Shown here piece after piece: positions 6,074 to 7,046 of a stretch of 7,046 nucleotides of DNA. Origin of the DNA: Acidobacteriota bacterium. GTDB taxonomy: Bacteria; Acidobacteriota; Vicinamibacteria; Vicinamibacterales; UBA2999. The position numbers were made by a program, and so were the translations under genes. The DNA lies in assembly GCA_947478985.1 (NCBI GenBank), contig CANJYC010000088.1:1-7046 (forward strand), in the 5' to 3' direction. Under the pieces are notes generated by a model, which searched no databases, was not told the DNA's origin, and worked only from the letters and a program-made list of their open reading frames with translations. Position 1 is the first letter of the stretch. Each line of letters opens with the position of its first letter.

Positions 6074-7046
6074 CTACCGCGACGAACTCGGCCAGGGGGT
6101 CCCCTGCTCCGCCTTGGTGACCGGCGCGAGTCCCTTGTTCACGAAGCGCTGCACGCGCTTGCCCTCGAAAGTTTCCGTTGTATAGAGGTTGCCCTTCGAA
6201 TCGATCGCGATGCTGTGCACGCCGTAGAACTGCCCGGGCTGGCGGCCACCATCACCGAAGGTCGTCAGCTCCTGCAGGGACTGGCGGTCAACGATGTGGA
6301 TCTTCTCGTTGGTGCCGTCGGCCATGAAGATGAACTTCTGTTCACGGTCTTTCGAGAACGCGATGTCCCACACGGCGCCCTGACCTTTGGTGTTCTTCGA
6401 GAAGTACGCCTCCTTCACGAACTTGCCTTCGGTGGTGAACACCTGCAGCCGGTTGCCCAGCCGGTCGCACACGTACACCAGGCGATCCACCGAGAGCTCG
6501 GCGCAGTGCACGGGGTTGCGGAACTGCAGCGCGGGTGGCGCGGCCGGATCATACGGCGCCAGCGGGGCGTCGTCGGGTTTGGCGCCGTTGGCGCCCCACC
6601 AGCGCTTGACCTTGCCGGTGTCGGCGTCGAGCACCGCGACGCGCTTGTTCAGGTACCCGTCGGCCACATACGCCTCGTTCGTCAGCGGGTCGACGGTGAA
6701 CTTCGCGGGCCGGCCGAAATTCTCAGTGTCGTTGCTGTTGCCGGTGTAGGTGTCGGGCGCGTTGGGCGGGGCCCCGGGCGCCGGACCTCCCGTGCGGCGG
6801 ATGCCTTTCTTCCCGAACTGCGCGACGAACTTGCCATCCTTCGTGAACTTGAGAATGTGAGAGTCGGACGCGCCGTTGCCGCCCAGCCACACGTTGCCTT
6901 TGTAGTCGATATAGATGCCGTGGAGGGACTCGTGCCATTCATAGCCCTCCCCGGGACCCCCCCAATGACGCAGCAGGTTGCCGGCCTGGTCGAACTCCAG
7001 GACGGGCGGTGCGCTGGCGCAGCAATCACCATTCCCGACCTCGAAG
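6074..7046 (-). CDS. NHL-repeat beta-propeller protein, N-terminus outside window
   Basis: The reading frame is open from the right edge to TAG at 6076-6074, giving 323 visible residues with the start missing. Repeated NHL-type blades are evident: VLEFDQAGNLLRHWGG, then SLHGIYIDYKGNVWLGGN, ILKFTKDGKFVAQFG, AYVADGYLNKRVAVLD, LVYVCDRLGNRLQVF, FMADGTNEKIHIVD, and a last blade with GQFYGVHSIAIDSKGNLYTTE and GKRVQRF. Alternating HGI/HSIAID and V-x-x-F strands indicate a six-bladed propeller, of which most is present. A Cys-Cys pair (visible residues 8-9) precedes the first visible blade. GTG at 6892 could be taken for a start, but it lies inside a blade and the homologous-looking sequence continues upstream, so it is not the true start. 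Such proteins are often exported and annotated as 6-bladed beta-propeller or peptidyl-alpha-hydroxyglycine lyase-like. The tyrosine and metal ligands of a true lyase cannot be confirmed here, so no enzymatic role is claimed. It lies 57 bases upstream of the glycosyltransferase on the same strand, and co-transcription is possible. Confidence 0.88.
   Translation of the reverse strand, partial: FEVGNGDCCASAPPVLEFDQAGNLLRHWGGPGEGYEWHESLHGIYIDYKGNVWLGGNGASDSHILKFTKDGKFVAQFGKKGIRRTGGPAPGAPPNAPDTYTGNSNDTENFGRPAKFTVDPLTNEAYVADGYLNKRVAVLDADTGKVKRWWGANGAKPDDAPLAPYDPAAPPALQFRNPVHCAELSVDRLVYVCDRLGNRLQVFTTEGKFVKEAYFSKNTKGQGAVWDIAFSKDREQKFIFMADGTNEKIHIVDRQSLQELTTFGDGGRQPGQFYGVHSIAIDSKGNLYTTETFEGKRVQRFVNKGLAPVTKAEQGTPWPSSSR

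Noticed and set aside
6957..6963. Run of seven C as a possible frameshift or sequencing error in the propeller gene
   Set aside because: The frame stays open and the blade motifs on both sides (LLRHWGG and YEWHESLHGI) are in the same frame, so no shift is needed.

Overview
This GC-rich window carries six protein-coding genes, two of them cut by the window edges, packed with short gaps. No RNA genes, CRISPR array, insertion sequence or transposase was seen, and no gene-free stretch exceeds about 155 bases. The gene types suggest a Gram-negative, non-model soil or sediment bacterium, most plausibly an Acidobacteriota member: a CBM9-like/DUF5916 outer-membrane-type protein, a Tat-exported flavin hydroxy-acid dehydrogenase and an NHL beta-propeller protein. 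This assignment is an inference from gene content and base composition only.

Left part (1-2937): a divergent pair. A secreted CBM9-like/DUF5916 beta-barrel protein runs leftward off the window (no stop in view). A twin-arginine-exported FMN-dependent alpha-hydroxy-acid dehydrogenase (lactate dehydrogenase/glycolate oxidase family) runs rightward. The 65-base gap between them holds two good promoter candidates back to back. Their spacing would make both mRNAs nearly leaderless. The dehydrogenase carries an internal CXXCH motif, the c-type heme attachment signature, in the variable loop after barrel strand 4.

Middle (2938-3091): a gap between converging genes, filled almost entirely by an imperfect inverted repeat of about 130 bases that could fold into one long hairpin. 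It is either a terminator/3' structure of the leftward operon or a dispersed palindromic repeat.

Right part (3092-7046): four leftward genes that may be one transcription unit, in transcription order: an NHL-type beta-propeller protein (its start lies beyond the window), a DXD glycosyltransferase, a DprE1-like FAD oxidase and a DprE2-like short-chain reductase. DprE1 and DprE2 together epimerise polyprenyl-phosphoryl-ribose to polyprenyl-phosphoryl-arabinose in mycobacteria. Their near-contiguous arrangement here, next to a glycosyltransferase, suggests that this organism makes a lipid-linked D-arabinofuranose (or similar pentose) donor for a surface glycan. The DprE1 homologue has Ala where mycobacterial DprE1 has the cysteine targeted by benzothiazinones.
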